Source: Acidobacteriaceae bacterium KBS 83 (GTDB taxonomy: Bacteria > Acidobacteriota > Terriglobia > Terriglobales > Acidobacteriaceae). From it: DNA of 64,000 bases. Below the pieces are notes generated by a model. That model saw only the letters and a program-made list of their open reading frames with translations, made no database searches and had not been told where the DNA came from. Positions 36,605-46,600 of the stretch are shown here, piece after piece (the stretch's first letter is position 1; every line of letters begins with the position of its first letter). The stretch spans positions 607,819 through 671,818 of the forward strand of contig KB906737.1 of the NCBI GenBank assembly GCA_000381585.1. Direction: 5' to 3'. Both the position numbers and the translations under genes were made by a program.

Positions 36605-39223
36605 TTGACGCTTCCCTGCTCTGCCGTTTCCGCCCGTCGTTGGTTGCTCACTCTAGCCACCGCTGCGCTTCTGTTGCCGGTTCTTACCGTGGTGACGGTC
36701 CACGCCGCTCCGCGTGAGGCGGCCCGCACGGTACTCGCGCTCAATCATGTGACGGCGAGCAAGGCGCTGGACAACGGCATAGAGCTGCATAGCGGATCAG
36801 CGGTAATGGAGATCACCGCGCTGCGCGACGATGTGCTGCGCGTGCGCGTGGGGCCGGAAGGCAAGCTGCCGGAGGACGCCTCCTGGGCAGTCCTGCCGGA
36901 GGCACGCACGGCAAAGGTAACGGTGACGGCGGCAAATGACGGCGGCGCCACCGGTTTCAAGACGGCGAAGCTAATCGTCAGCGTGGATCGCACGACGATG
37001 ACTCTGAAGGTCTCGGATCTCGACGGCCATGTAATCGATCAGGACGAGCCCGGCAGGCCGGTTGAATACTACGGCGGCGGGAGCGGCGCGAAAGGATTCC
37101 GCGTCACCAAGGTATCGCCACCGGACGAACACTACTTCGCACTGGGCGATAAAGTCGGACCGCTTGACAGGCGGAACGAAGCCTTCACGATGTGGAATAC
37201 CGACTCCTTCGGTTTTCAGGAGTCGACCGATCCCATCTACAAGTCGATTCCGTTCGTGCTGACGATGAATGAAGGCCGCGCCGCAGGGTTGTTTCTGGAC
37301 AACACCTGGCGGACCAGTTGGGAGTTCAACAAGGTTGAGCGCGATGCGTGGAGCTTCACGGCGCCGAACGGGCCGCTGGATTACTACATTCTTTATGGAC
37401 CAGACCCGAAGCAGGTGCTGAGCGAGTGGACATGGCTGGTGGGCCACACGCCGCTGCCGCCGAAGTGGTCGCTCGGGTTTCAGCAGTCGCGCTACAGCTA
37501 CTATCCGGAGTCCGAGGTGCGCAACATCGCCAAGCACCTGCGCGCGGATCACATCCCCGCGGACGTGATCTGGCTGGACATCGATTACCAGCAGGACAAC
37601 CGGCCCTTCACGGTGGACCCGGAGCGCTTCCCGCATTTCGAGCAGATGGTGAAGGACCTGGCAGCGGAGCAGTTCACGACGATTCCGATCGTGGATCTGC
37701 ACGTGGCCAAGCTGCCGAATGAGGGATACAAACCATATGACAGCGGCGTGGCGGGCGATCACCTCGTGAAGATGCCGGACGGCTCGACTTATACCGGCGT
37801 AGTGTGGCCGGGACCGGCGGTCTTTCCCGACTTTACGCAGGCAACAACGCGCGACTGGTGGGGCACGCTCTTCTCGACGTTTATGAAGGATGGTGTTGGC
37901 GGCTTCTGGAACGATATGAATGAGCCGGCGGTCTTCCTGGTTCCCTCCAAGACGATGCCAGACGATGTGCAGCATCGCATTGACGAGCCCGGCTTCCAGA
38001 AGCGTACGGCAACGCATCTGGAGATCCACAACGTCTATGGCATGGAGAACACGCGCGCGACGCATGATGGAATGGCGGCGCTCGCGCCGAATATGCGGCC
38101 ATTCGTGATGACGCGCGCCAGCTACGCGGGCGGTCATCGCTATGCAGCAACATGGACGGGCGACAACTCGAGCACCTGGAACCATCTGCGGATAACGACG
38201 CCGATGATCGAAAACCTCGGGCTGAGCGGCTTCGCGATGGTGGGCGCGGATGTGGGCGGATTCGCAGGCACTCCGCAGCCGGACCTGCTGACGAAATGGC
38301 TGGAGATCGCAGCCTTTCAGCCCATCGATCGCGACCACACTGCCAAGGGAACGGCCTATCAGGAACCATGGGTCAGTGGAGTGGCGCAGGAGAACATCCG
38401 GCGGCGCTACATCGAAGAGCGCTATCGGCTCATGCCATATCTCTACACAACGACAGAAGAGATGAGCCGGACCGGCGTGCCGATCGTACGGCCGATCTTT
38501 GTGGACTTCCCGGATGCGACTTCGGACAAGCATCCGATGGACCTGGATGCGCCGAGTGAGTTTCTGTTTGGCCCGGACATCCTGGTAGCTCCTGCGCCGT
38601 ATCCCGACGAACTGGATGACTACTTTGTCCAACTTCCGCCGGTCACCTGGTACGACTACTGGACGGGCACGAAGCTGCCGCCGCTGCCTAAGATGAGCAG
38701 CCGCGACTTGGAGCAGCCAGCGGCGAAGGAAGAGATGGCGCGGCTGATGGCGCCGCTGCACATTACGCCGAGCGTCGATGCACTGCCGGTGTATGTGCGC
38801 GAGGGAGCGATTCTCCCGATCCAGCCATTGACACAGAGCACGAAAGAGACACCGGACGGGCCGCTGACGATTCGTGTGTACCTGCCAAACACTACGGCCT
38901 CTGAAAGTGGCGCGCAGCCTTGCGCGGGGTCGGTGTATCTCGATGATGGCGTCACGCTGGATTACAAGAAGGGCGAATCGATGCGGGAGCAGTTCTCCTG
39001 CTCGGTCACCGATGACACAGTGACGGTGAAAGCATCTCCACGCGAAGGCAGCTTCACGCCGTGGTGGACGGCGCTGCATATCGAGGTGTACGGCGGTCCG
39101 TCGACAAAGGCTGAGGCAGGCGGTGGAACGCTGGCCACGTACAACGCGCAGCGCCACGCGATGCTCGCCACCATTCCGGACGGCGGCAAGGGAGCGGAGC
39201 TGACGCTGAAGTACAGCAGGTGA
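36605..39223 (+). CDS. Exported GH31 alpha-glucosidase
   Basis: The 872-residue protein has a Sec signal peptide (RRWLLTLATAALLLPVLTVV), an N-terminal galactose-mutarotase-like domain (about 60-230), the GH31 barrel and C-terminal beta domains. The nucleophile motif WNDMNEPAVF, the substrate phrase DVIWLDIDYQ and the acid/base region ATWTGDNSSTW are all intact. GH31 enzymes release glucose or xylose from alpha-linked ends. The TTG at 36605, seven bases after GAGGA, is preferred because the signal peptide follows; a GTG at 36548 is possible. The stop overlaps the start of the next gene in GTGA. Confidence 0.9.
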   Translation: MTLPCSAVSARRWLLTLATAALLLPVLTVVTVHAAPREAARTVLALNHVTASKALDNGIELHSGSAVMEITALRDDVLRVRVGPEGKLPEDASWAVLPEARTAKVTVTAANDGGATGFKTAKLIVSVDRTTMTLKVSDLDGHVIDQDEPGRPVEYYGGGSGAKGFRVTKVSPPDEHYFALGDKVGPLDRRNEAFTMWNTDSFGFQESTDPIYKSIPFVLTMNEGRAAGLFLDNTWRTSWEFNKVERDAWSFTAPNGPLDYYILYGPDPKQVLSEWTWLVGHTPLPPKWSLGFQQSRYSYYPESEVRNIAKHLRADHIPADVIWLDIDYQQDNRPFTVDPERFPHFEQMVKDLAAEQFTTIPIVDLHVAKLPNEGYKPYDSGVAGDHLVKMPDGSTYTGVVWPGPAVFPDFTQATTRDWWGTLFSTFMKDGVGGFWNDMNEPAVFLVPSKTMPDDVQHRIDEPGFQKRTATHLEIHNVYGMENTRATHDGMAALAPNMRPFVMTRASYAGGHRYAATWTGDNSSTWNHLRITTPMIENLGLSGFAMVGADVGGFAGTPQPDLLTKWLEIAAFQPIDRDHTAKGTAYQEPWVSGVAQENIRRRYIEERYRLMPYLYTTTEEMSRTGVPIVRPIFVDFPDATSDKHPMDLDAPSEFLFGPDILVAPAPYPDELDDYFVQLPPVTWYDYWTGTKLPPLPKMSSRDLEQPAAKEEMARLMAPLHITPSVDALPVYVREGAILPIQPLTQSTKETPDGPLTIRVYLPNTTASESGAQPCAGSVYLDDGVTLDYKKGESMREQFSCSVTDDTVTVKASPREGSFTPWWTALHIEVYGGPSTKAEAGGGTLATYNAQRHAMLATIPDGGKGAELTLKYSR

Positions 39224-39786
39224 GCCGCGTGGTGGAACCGGCAGAACGCTCCATCATCATTGTCAGCGGCGCACCGGCGAGCGGCAAAAGCACGGTCGCT
39301 TGCGCGCTCGCGGAGGTGCTGGGCTTTCCGCTCTTCTCGAAGGACATTTTCAAGGAGTGTCTCTTCGAGTCCTTGGGAGATCAACTTGCCGACACCGTTG
39401 GTTCACCCGCCGAACTCTCCCGTCTGCTGAGTCGCGCCGCGATGGATGTGCTGTGGTCGGTTGCGCCGGGTTGCCCCCAGGTCATTCTGGAGGCGAACTT
39501 CCGTCCGAAGGACCAGCATGAGTGCGAGCGCTTTGCTGCAGTCCAGGGAAGAAAGCTCGAGGTCTACTGCCATTGCTCACCTGAGGAGGCGGCGCGCCGC
39601 TTTCGAGAGCGTGCGACAACGGCTCGTCATCATCCAGCCCATTCCATGAAGACGATGACCGCAGAGTTGCTGGAGGAGTTTGACCGCCCTGTCGGGCTGT
39701 GTCCGGTGATCGATGTCGACACAGAATCTCCCGTCGATCCGCAGGAAATTATCGATCGCGTCCGAGAACATTGGCCCGATGTGTGA
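39220..39786 (+). CDS. P-loop kinase of the AAA/zeta-toxin-like group
   Basis: The 188-residue protein has Walker A GAPASGKST (residues 17-25), a lid-like Arg-rich segment (ARRFRERATTARHHP) and the acidic residues of small-molecule kinases such as chloramphenicol phosphotransferase or gluconate kinase. It probably phosphorylates a small molecule; the substrate is unknown. Its GTG start shares four bases with the GH31 stop, so the two are translationally coupled. A toxin role (zeta) is unlikely because no antitoxin gene is next to it. Confidence 0.75.
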   Translation: MSRVVEPAERSIIIVSGAPASGKSTVACALAEVLGFPLFSKDIFKECLFESLGDQLADTVGSPAELSRLLSRAAMDVLWSVAPGCPQVILEANFRPKDQHECERFAAVQGRKLEVYCHCSPEEAARRFRERATTARHHPAHSMKTMTAELLEEFDRPVGLCPVIDVDTESPVDPQEIIDRVREHWPDV

Positions 39787-39825
39787 GCTGAAGCTCACCA
39801 TGTCAATCTCCGGGCATCAACAAAA

Positions 39826-39857
39826 TGGGAGGCGCTTTTTGTGGTCTGCGCCTCCCA
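39826..39857 (-). terminator. Strong hairpin between convergent genes
   Basis: TGGGAGGCGC (39826-39835) pairs perfectly with GCGCCTCCCA (39848-39857). On the minus strand the stem is followed by TTTTGTTG, so it probably terminates the ScyD-like gene; it may also stop the kinase transcript. Confidence 0.68.
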
Positions 39858-39879
39858 GCCGTTTCGAAATTAGTGCGAA

Positions 39880-41007
39880 TTACCAGATCCTGATTTTCAC
39901 GATTTGACCCGCGCCCGGGGGTGCTGCACCAAAGTTAGAGACATAGAGATTGCCGTCCGGACCGAAGGTCATCGCCGTCGGAACTGACAGGCCGGCTGCC
40001 ACAGTTTCGATGGCGCCGTTCGCTCGTACTCGAACCACCTTGCCTTTTCCCGGCGTTGGATTGCCTGGAGCAGCCGATAGCTCCAATACATAGAGCAAAC
40101 CGTCGGGGCCGAAATCAGTGCCGACAACCGTGGTGAAGCCGGCCTTGGAACCGACAATGTGCAGTTTGCCAATTCCACCTTCATCCTGCAGGCCAGGAAT
40201 GAAATTGCGGCTGCATTCCGTGAAAGAGAGAGTTTGAATGCGGGCGAAGTTCGGCTCGATGGGGAATGTATTCAGGTTGCCCAGAATGAACTCCCCGTCT
40301 CTTTCCGTAATGGCGGTCGGAACGATATGCCCCTGAGATGCGGAGACATCGATGGCACTGAATATGTCGCCGTCGCGCTGAACACGGAGCACCTGCCCGT
40401 GATTCGGCTCCGTGACCCAAAGCTCGTTCCGGTAAGCAACCATGCTGTAGAAGGTGCCGTCGGGCTCGAAGTCTTCAGGGTTCGGATACTTCACCGGGTG
40501 GTTCTTGATGAATTTGCTGAGGTTCGCAACCTCCTTCCAGGAGCCGTTGTTGGTATTCACGCTGACAACAGCATTCGGCAGATTCGGGACGCCGTGCGAG
40601 CAGCCACCTCCTGCGATCAGTGCGTAAAGCGTTCCATCCAGGAAGGCCAGGTCGGCGACACCCTCGAAGCCACCGAGGCCGTCCATTGACGATGGGAAGC
40701 CTGAGGCGACTGTGGTCCGATTGCCGGCTTTATCGATGCGGGAGATGCGGGCAGTCCTGCCGCCCTTGTAGGGTCCGACCGGGGCAGGCACCTGTTGGCA
40801 AGTCCCAACCGTGGAGTTGGTGCCCGCAGTGCCGGCTTCCGCCACATAGAGCATGCCGTCCGGACCGAATTTCAATCCCCTGGGACCCTGGAGACCGCGC
40901 GCGATGACGGTCTGAGTACTTGACGCTTGAGATTGGCCTGCCGCAGGCAGTATGCTTGCGGCCAATATTGCAGCTGATAGCAGGAAGACCTGCCGAGTAA
41001 CGATCAT
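39880..41007 (-). CDS. Exported ScyD/ScyE-family beta-propeller protein
   Basis: The 375-residue product has a signal peptide (VFLLSAAILAASILPAAGQ) and six-bladed propeller repeats such as GLQGPRGLKFGPDGMLYVAEAG, GTDFGPDGLLYVLEL and MTFGPDGNLYVSNFG. The family is named for cyanobacterial scytonemin-cluster proteins, but in other phyla the role is unknown; it may bind a small molecule or have dehydrogenase-like activity without a known cofactor. GGGGGAG before the ATG at 41007 sets the start. Confidence 0.85.
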   Translation of the reverse strand: MIVTRQVFLLSAAILAASILPAAGQSQASSTQTVIARGLQGPRGLKFGPDGMLYVAEAGTAGTNSTVGTCQQVPAPVGPYKGGRTARISRIDKAGNRTTVASGFPSSMDGLGGFEGVADLAFLDGTLYALIAGGGCSHGVPNLPNAVVSVNTNNGSWKEVANLSKFIKNHPVKYPNPEDFEPDGTFYSMVAYRNELWVTEPNHGQVLRVQRDGDIFSAIDVSASQGHIVPTAITERDGEFILGNLNTFPIEPNFARIQTLSFTECSRNFIPGLQDEGGIGKLHIVGSKAGFTTVVGTDFGPDGLLYVLELSAAPGNPTPGKGKVVRVRANGAIETVAAGLSVPTAMTFGPDGNLYVSNFGAAPPGAGQIVKIRIW

Positions 41008-41169
41008 TTCTCCCCCTCTTCCAGTAGGCAGTCGAGACACGGCTGCGCACGCGGAATAGCTCCGCACAGCCACGGGACAAATTGAAGTTTCGGCTCGTAA
41101 GTTACGTTCCCCCTCCTTGCATCCCCACAGTCCGTAAGGACCAGTCCCCTAACCATGGAGGCGCATTTC

Positions 41170-41721
41170 ATGCTGGAACCCTCTGCAATTCGTGCCGAGC
41201 TCGATCGCATTCTCTCGTCCACCCCTTTTGCCGCCTCCCATCGCAGCAAGCAGTTCCTGCGTTATATCGTCGAAAACTCGTTTGACAATACCCACGAATC
41301 GCTGAAGGAATATGCGATCGCGATCGCGGTGTTCGACCGGGATGCTTCCTACGATCCGGCCATCGATGCGACAGTTCGCGTGGAAGCAGGACGTCTGCGT
41401 TCGCGGCTGAGGGACTACTACGCCGGGGAGGGCCGAAAGGATACCCTCATCATCAACGTACCGAAGGGCGCCTACAGGGCCACCTTTGTAGAGCGGCCGC
41501 TCCCGGAAGAACCTCCCAGGTCAAGCGCCAACTTTCGGTTGTTAAGCGGGTGGCGCAGAACGCGAACTCTGCGCTCCTGGCGTCGCGGCATTCACAGGAG
41601 AAATGCTCGGAATACCCCCGGCACTTCGCAGAGGCCGACCCGCCGGAATCGTCGGCCGTCTTTTCGAATGGGAAGGGCGTGGCTGCGCCGAATCGTTCCT
41701 AACGCGGAGCCGCTCTATTGA
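41170..41721 (+). pseudogene. Truncated gene with winged-helix-like N-terminal domain
   Basis: The first about 110 residues (MLEPSAIRAELDRILSS, HRSKQFLRYIVENSFD, LKEYAIAIAVFDRDASYDP, VRVEAGRLRSRLRDYYAGEG, then INVPKGAYRATF) match the DNA-binding-like N-terminal domain of large acidobacterial TPR proteins, normally 500-800 residues long with a membrane helix next. After FVERPLPEEPPR the reading frame becomes Arg-rich and non-homologous and ends after 183 residues, overlapping the 3' end of the opposite aldolase gene. The gene looks broken. GGAGG precedes the ATG at 41170. Confidence 0.6.
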
Positions 41722-42374
41722 CCGCGTGCAGTGCGAATGGCCTCCAGATAGGCACGGGCCGTATTCGTAACCAGTTCCGGCTTGCCCTCCGCGATTGCAG
41801 CAGCGTTCACCAGGTCTGTACCCACGCCCAAGGCCCGTGCGCCAGCCTTCAAAAAATCCGGTGCTGTCTGCAGCGTGACACCGCCAGTCGGAATCAGCTT
41901 TAATTCGGGGAATGGCGCGAGCAGCGACTTTAGATAACTTGCTCCGCCCATTGCAGAGCACGGAAATATCTTGACGTAGTCTGCACCTGCTCGCCATGCT
42001 GCGATGACTTCAGTGGGGGTAAGCGCGCCCGGAATCGATACCCTGCCCAACTCTCTCGTCTTCGCAATCACGTCCAAATGGAAGCTGGGACTGACAACGA
42101 ACTCGGCTCCTGCATCGATGGTTGCCGCAGCCTGCGTCGCGTCGGTTACGGTACCCGAGCCCAGCAGAAGCTTTTTTCCGTGTCGCTGTTTCAGCTCGCG
42201 CAGAAGAGTCAACGCGTTCGGCACGGTCATCGTGACTTCCACGACAGTGACGCCGCCGGCCATCATGGCGTCTACCAGGGCATGTCCTAACTGTACCGAG
42301 CTGGCGCGCAAGACCGGAATGAGTCCCACCTCCTCCAGTGTCTGCTTCGTCTCTTCCCGCATGCCTTGTTGCAT
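41715..42374 (-). CDS. eda: KDPG-type aldolase (2-keto-3-deoxy-6-phosphogluconate)
   Basis: The 219-residue protein is a complete KDPG/KHG aldolase: VVEVTMTVPNA with the catalytic Glu (46), GSGTVTDATQA, SPSFHLDV, and DYVKIFPCSAMGG with the Schiff-base Lys (135), then LIPTGGVTLQT. It splits KDPG to pyruvate and glyceraldehyde-3-phosphate in the cytoplasm. It starts two bases after the stop of the KDG kinase gene, so the pair is one unit. In the cluster it would be the last step. Related genes beside SelA-like lyases elsewhere are called dgaF. Confidence 0.93.
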   Translation of the reverse strand: MQQGMREETKQTLEEVGLIPVLRASSVQLGHALVDAMMAGGVTVVEVTMTVPNALTLLRELKQRHGKKLLLGSGTVTDATQAAATIDAGAEFVVSPSFHLDVIAKTRELGRVSIPGALTPTEVIAAWRAGADYVKIFPCSAMGGASYLKSLLAPFPELKLIPTGGVTLQTAPDFLKAGARALGVGTDLVNAAAIAEGKPELVTNTARAYLEAIRTARGQ

Positions 42375-42376
42375 TG

Positions 42377-43474
42377 TCAGCGCTCGATCCTTGCTGAACT
42401 TCCCTTCATTACACGTTCTACCTCGGCACGGGTTGCCATGGTGGCGTCCCCAGGGGTGGTCATCGCGAGCGCGCCGTGAGCTACTCCACAGCGTACCGAC
42501 CACTCTATCGGTTTGCCGGTGATGATCCCGTAGATTAGCCCGGAGGCAAAGGAGTCGCCGCCTCCTACGCGATCCAGAATGTCGATGTCGCGCTGGGGAA
42601 CGTGCACGATCGAGTCTTCATAGAGCGCCATCGCTCCCCATGCATTCCGGCTTGCCGTATGTGCTGTCCGCAACGTGGTAGCGACGAGCTTCAGATTGGG
42701 GTACGCCGCAGCGACCTGACGCAGCATTCGTTCATAACTCTCGACCGGCAACTCGGTGAAGTCGTCAGAGACGCCTTCAAGTGCGACGCCCAGCATCGCT
42801 GAAAAGTCTTCTTCGTTTCCCAAAAGCAGATCGACCTTCTTCACCAGCTCGCGATTTACCTGCTGTGCGCGCGTCTTGCCGCCGACGCCCTTCCATAGCG
42901 ACTCGCGGTAGTTGAGATCGAATGAGATTGGCGTGCCATGTTTGCGGGCCGCATCCATCGCCTCCGCGGCAACCAGCACTGTCGACTCGGAGAGCGCCAC
43001 AAAGATTCCACCGGTGTGAAACCAGCGCGAACCGCGTTGCGGGCCGAAGATATCCTCCCAGTTGAAGTCGGTTGGCTTGACGTGAGATATCGCCGTGTTT
43101 CCGCGGTCGGAGCAACCGGCGGCGGCCCGTACTCCGAAACCTCGCTCGGTGAAGTTCAGGCCATTGCGGACTGTGCGTCCGATACCGTCATACGGCGCCC
43201 AGTGAATCAGAGATGTGTCCACGCCACCCTGAAGAATGAAATCTTCCACGAGGCGCCCAATCGGATTGTCCGCCAAAGCCGTAACGATTCCAGTGCGCAG
43301 ACCGAAGCAGCGTCGTAGCCCGCGTGCCACGTTGTATTCGCCGCCGCCCTCCCACACCGTGAACTGTCTTGCAGTATGAATTCGGACTTCACCCGGATCC
43401 AGGCGCAGCATGACTTCCCCGAGGCTCAGGCAATCCCACTGACATCCTTCCGGCTTTACGATGATCGGATCCAT
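42377..43474 (-). CDS. kdgK: 2-keto-3-deoxygluconate kinase (PfkB family)
   Basis: The 365-residue protein is a PfkB sugar kinase: SLGEVMLRLDPGEVRI at the start, GGGEYNVARGLRRCFG for substrate binding, and VGGGDSFASGLIYG near residue 308 with the catalytic Asp. The adjacent aldolase and the length support 2-keto-3-deoxygluconate as substrate, giving KDPG. AGGAAGG precedes the ATG. It is the upstream gene of the kinase-aldolase pair and is preceded by the TonB receptor 2 gene on the same strand, 141 bases away. Confidence 0.9.
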   Translation of the reverse strand: MDPIIVKPEGCQWDCLSLGEVMLRLDPGEVRIHTARQFTVWEGGGEYNVARGLRRCFGLRTGIVTALADNPIGRLVEDFILQGGVDTSLIHWAPYDGIGRTVRNGLNFTERGFGVRAAAGCSDRGNTAISHVKPTDFNWEDIFGPQRGSRWFHTGGIFVALSESTVLVAAEAMDAARKHGTPISFDLNYRESLWKGVGGKTRAQQVNRELVKKVDLLLGNEEDFSAMLGVALEGVSDDFTELPVESYERMLRQVAAAYPNLKLVATTLRTAHTASRNAWGAMALYEDSIVHVPQRDIDILDRVGGGDSFASGLIYGIITGKPIEWSVRCGVAHGALAMTTPGDATMATRAEVERVMKGSSARIER

Positions 43475-43615
43475 GCACCTTCCTCAACTGCGATCTTACT
43501 GTTCATGGCTGTCCAAGCATCTGGCAAAGCGCGCAATGTCGATGCGCCGGTGCTCGAAATGTTACGCGACTCGGGAACACTGCACGGCAGCACAGCTTTC
43601 AAACAAACACTTACA

Positions 43616-46600
43616 TCAGAAAACGATCTTCCCCGCAAGCTGAATCGAACGCGGGGTGTAGAAAGTGCTCGTGGTTGTCACGGAGCCAAAGTTGCTGGTG
43701 GCAACTGGATTCGTCGGATCGAATCCTTGTTCGATCTCCGAGTTAGGATTGCCGGCGCTAGGATGGTTAAAGAGGTTCCCAGCTTCTGCCCGGAACTGGA
43801 ACTTCAGGTTCTCCCAGATATCAAAGCTTTTGAAGAGCGAGAAGTTCACATTGCTGAAGCCCGGACCATGGATCGAGTTTCGCCTCGAGGTGCCATACGT
43901 CCCAAGTTCGGGGATCGCGAATGCGGTTGCGTCTATGCAGGATACTCCGCCATTGTTGTAGCCATTGTTTCGGATATAGTCATGCAGGCTGCAATGCGAG
44001 CTTGGCTTATGCACCCAGTTGGGACGCTGAACGTTGCCTCTAGGCAAGCCGACGTTCGCCTGGTCGAAGCCCAGAGTGACATTGAACGGTTCTCCGGACT
44101 GAAGTGTAACGATGGTATTGGCCTGCCAGCCGCCCAGGACTTCTCTCACGAACGCGTGGGCATGGGGGATGTTCGGCAACTCATACGTTGCGGTGCCTAC
44201 AAAGCGATTACGGATATCCCAGTTTGAATCGCCATAGTCGCGTCCGATGTCGTACTGATCCATAGTGGTGGTAGCGCCGTTCGAGTTATCCGTAATATCT
44301 AGGTCATGACTCCAGGTGTAGCTGAGCATCCCTGACAGGCCGTGGCTCGCGCGCTGACGCAGAATTGCTGTCAGGCCGTTGTAGTGGGAGTATTCGTCAT
44401 TCTGAATACGTCGTATAGTTCCGAAGAGCTGATTGGGCCTGCGGCTATTGATGTCTTTGTTCGTTGAAGGTTGCGGCTGGTTGTCGTAGAAGTCTCGATC
44501 CAGATGAATGGCGTGAGAACCGAGGTACTGCAGCTCGAAGCCCGAACCCCTCCAGAACTCCTGTCCAAAGGAAAGACTCCACTGGTATAGCGTCTGCGTG
44601 GGCAGATAGGGACCCATGGTTACAGCCCCCACATAAGTGCCTGGTATGCCTGCCTGTGGCGAACCAGATCCCGCGCCTGGCGAGGGGTTCGAAAGCGAAA
44701 GCCGATTTCCAGCCGTTGTGAAGTAGTTGACCGAAGCGGAAAGCGGATAATTTTGCGTAGTCAGTGTGTAGGTGTTGAGCTGGTTTGCGTTGTAATAGAT
44801 TCCGAATCCGCCACGAAGGGTCGTTCTATCCGTGGCGCGATAGGCCACGCCGAGACGCGGGGCCCAGTCATTGTGGTTGGGAGCATTGAATTTGAAGCCC
44901 GGCGTCGGTTGAAAGTCCGCAGCTACGGTGGCATTGGAGGCTGGAATCAGCGCAGTCTCATCCGGATTCAAAATGCGCGCATAGCCGTTGAGGCTGTACG
45001 GCACCGTCGGCAACTCGTAACGGAGGCCATAATTCAAAGTCAGCCTACTGAGTGCCTGCCAATTGTCGAGTACAAAAAAGCCGTCGCGCCACTCACCTAT
45101 CGATCCCTTCACCGGAAGGACAGGAGTCTGTGAGCTCTGAGCTAAACCCAGAACAAAATCGGCGGCTCCGTAACCTGTACTGGTGTAGCCTGCATCCGTC
45201 GGAGCAGCGCCAGAGAAGGTGAAAGACCCGCGGGGATCGTTGGTCGCCTGACGCCCGATGGTAAGTCTGCGCAACTCGGCGCCCGCCATAATCGTGTGTT
45301 TGCCACGAGTCCAACTCACCTGATCATAACCGTCGATAGTGCGGTCGTCCTGGTACCAGTTAGAAGCATCGTTCCCCGCCTCGTGGTAAGTATCGAAATT
45401 AATGGAAGGAATACCGGGGTTGTTGTATATCGAATCGGAGTTAAATCCAGGGATGCCCAGCTTAGTACCGGCATCCGGCAGGTTGTTCACAGCGAAGTAA
45501 TTCAGGTTATTCGAGCTGACGGTATTCAAGCCGATGCGAAAATCATTGACAAGATTGGGCGTAATGATGTGAGTGTAGCCAATTGCCGTGTTTCTGGTAT
45601 TGGTCGGGCCATACGATGCGTCGGTGGGAAAAGGGTCGCCGCCTTCAATACTCAGGTTCTGCCAGTGGTAGCGGACAAAGATCCGTACGCGAGAGCCAAT
45701 ATTTTCATCAATGCGGTCAAGAGTCTGATTGATGAAGAGGTTATTCGGGTAATTTACGTTTAAGTTATTTGTGCTGCCCGGAAGATTGGGCGGTGCGATG
45801 TACTGTTCGATATTCTTAGCGATTTGCGCGGCGGGAGTCGCCAACTCCGAAGCAGGAATCTGATTGTTGGGATATGGGCGGCCGGTAAGGGGATCGAAGA
45901 GCTGTTGACTGCCATTCAGAAATGAGAAGTCTCCCGCCTCCATTGCCGGCGTCAATGTAGACACGGGCCCCTGAGTCGCCTCCTGAACCTGGTTTATCTT
46001 TTCATAGGAGGCGAAGAAGAAGGTCTTGTTTCGCCCGTTATAGAGTTTCGGAAGAAAGACCGGACCGCCGAGATCAAAACCATATTGGTTGTAGTGCTGA
46101 ATTGGCTTTGGCGTGCCTACAGGATTCAGGAAGGGACTTGCGTTCAGCGCCGTGTTTTGGATGTAGTCGTAAACAGCGCCATGCAGATCATTTGTCCCTG
46201 GCTTTGTTACCAGATTGATATGCAAGCCGAGATAGGATCCATACTGCGCGGAGTAGTTGCCGCTCTGCATCTGCACCTCGGAGATCATGTCCGAACTGGG
46301 GCGCGCAGGGGCGAGACTGATCAGATTATTCATGATGGACACGCCGTCCAGGTTCAGGCTGTTCTGAATCTCGCGCTGGCCTGCGCCAATAAAATCCTCA
46401 CCTGGAGGAACACCTGAATAGTTACTGGTCGGCCCGATAATCACATTCGATGCGGTCGCGGCCACTTCCAAAGCATTGTGACCGATGATCGGCAGATCCT
46501 CGACCGCTTTGGTGTTGAAGGTCTCGCCAAGCGTGGCATCATCTGTTGCAATTGGCGGAGACGAGGCCGAGACCGTCACCGAAGCCGCGGTTGACCCAAG

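Noticed and set aside
36971..39157. A 728-codon frame antisense to the GH31 gene
   Set aside because: It lies fully inside the GH31 coding region, has an Arg/His-rich composition and no domain, as expected for the shadow of a high-GC gene.
39220..39786. Zeta-toxin identity for the P-loop kinase
   Set aside because: No epsilon-type antitoxin neighbours it and it is translationally coupled to a glucosidase gene.
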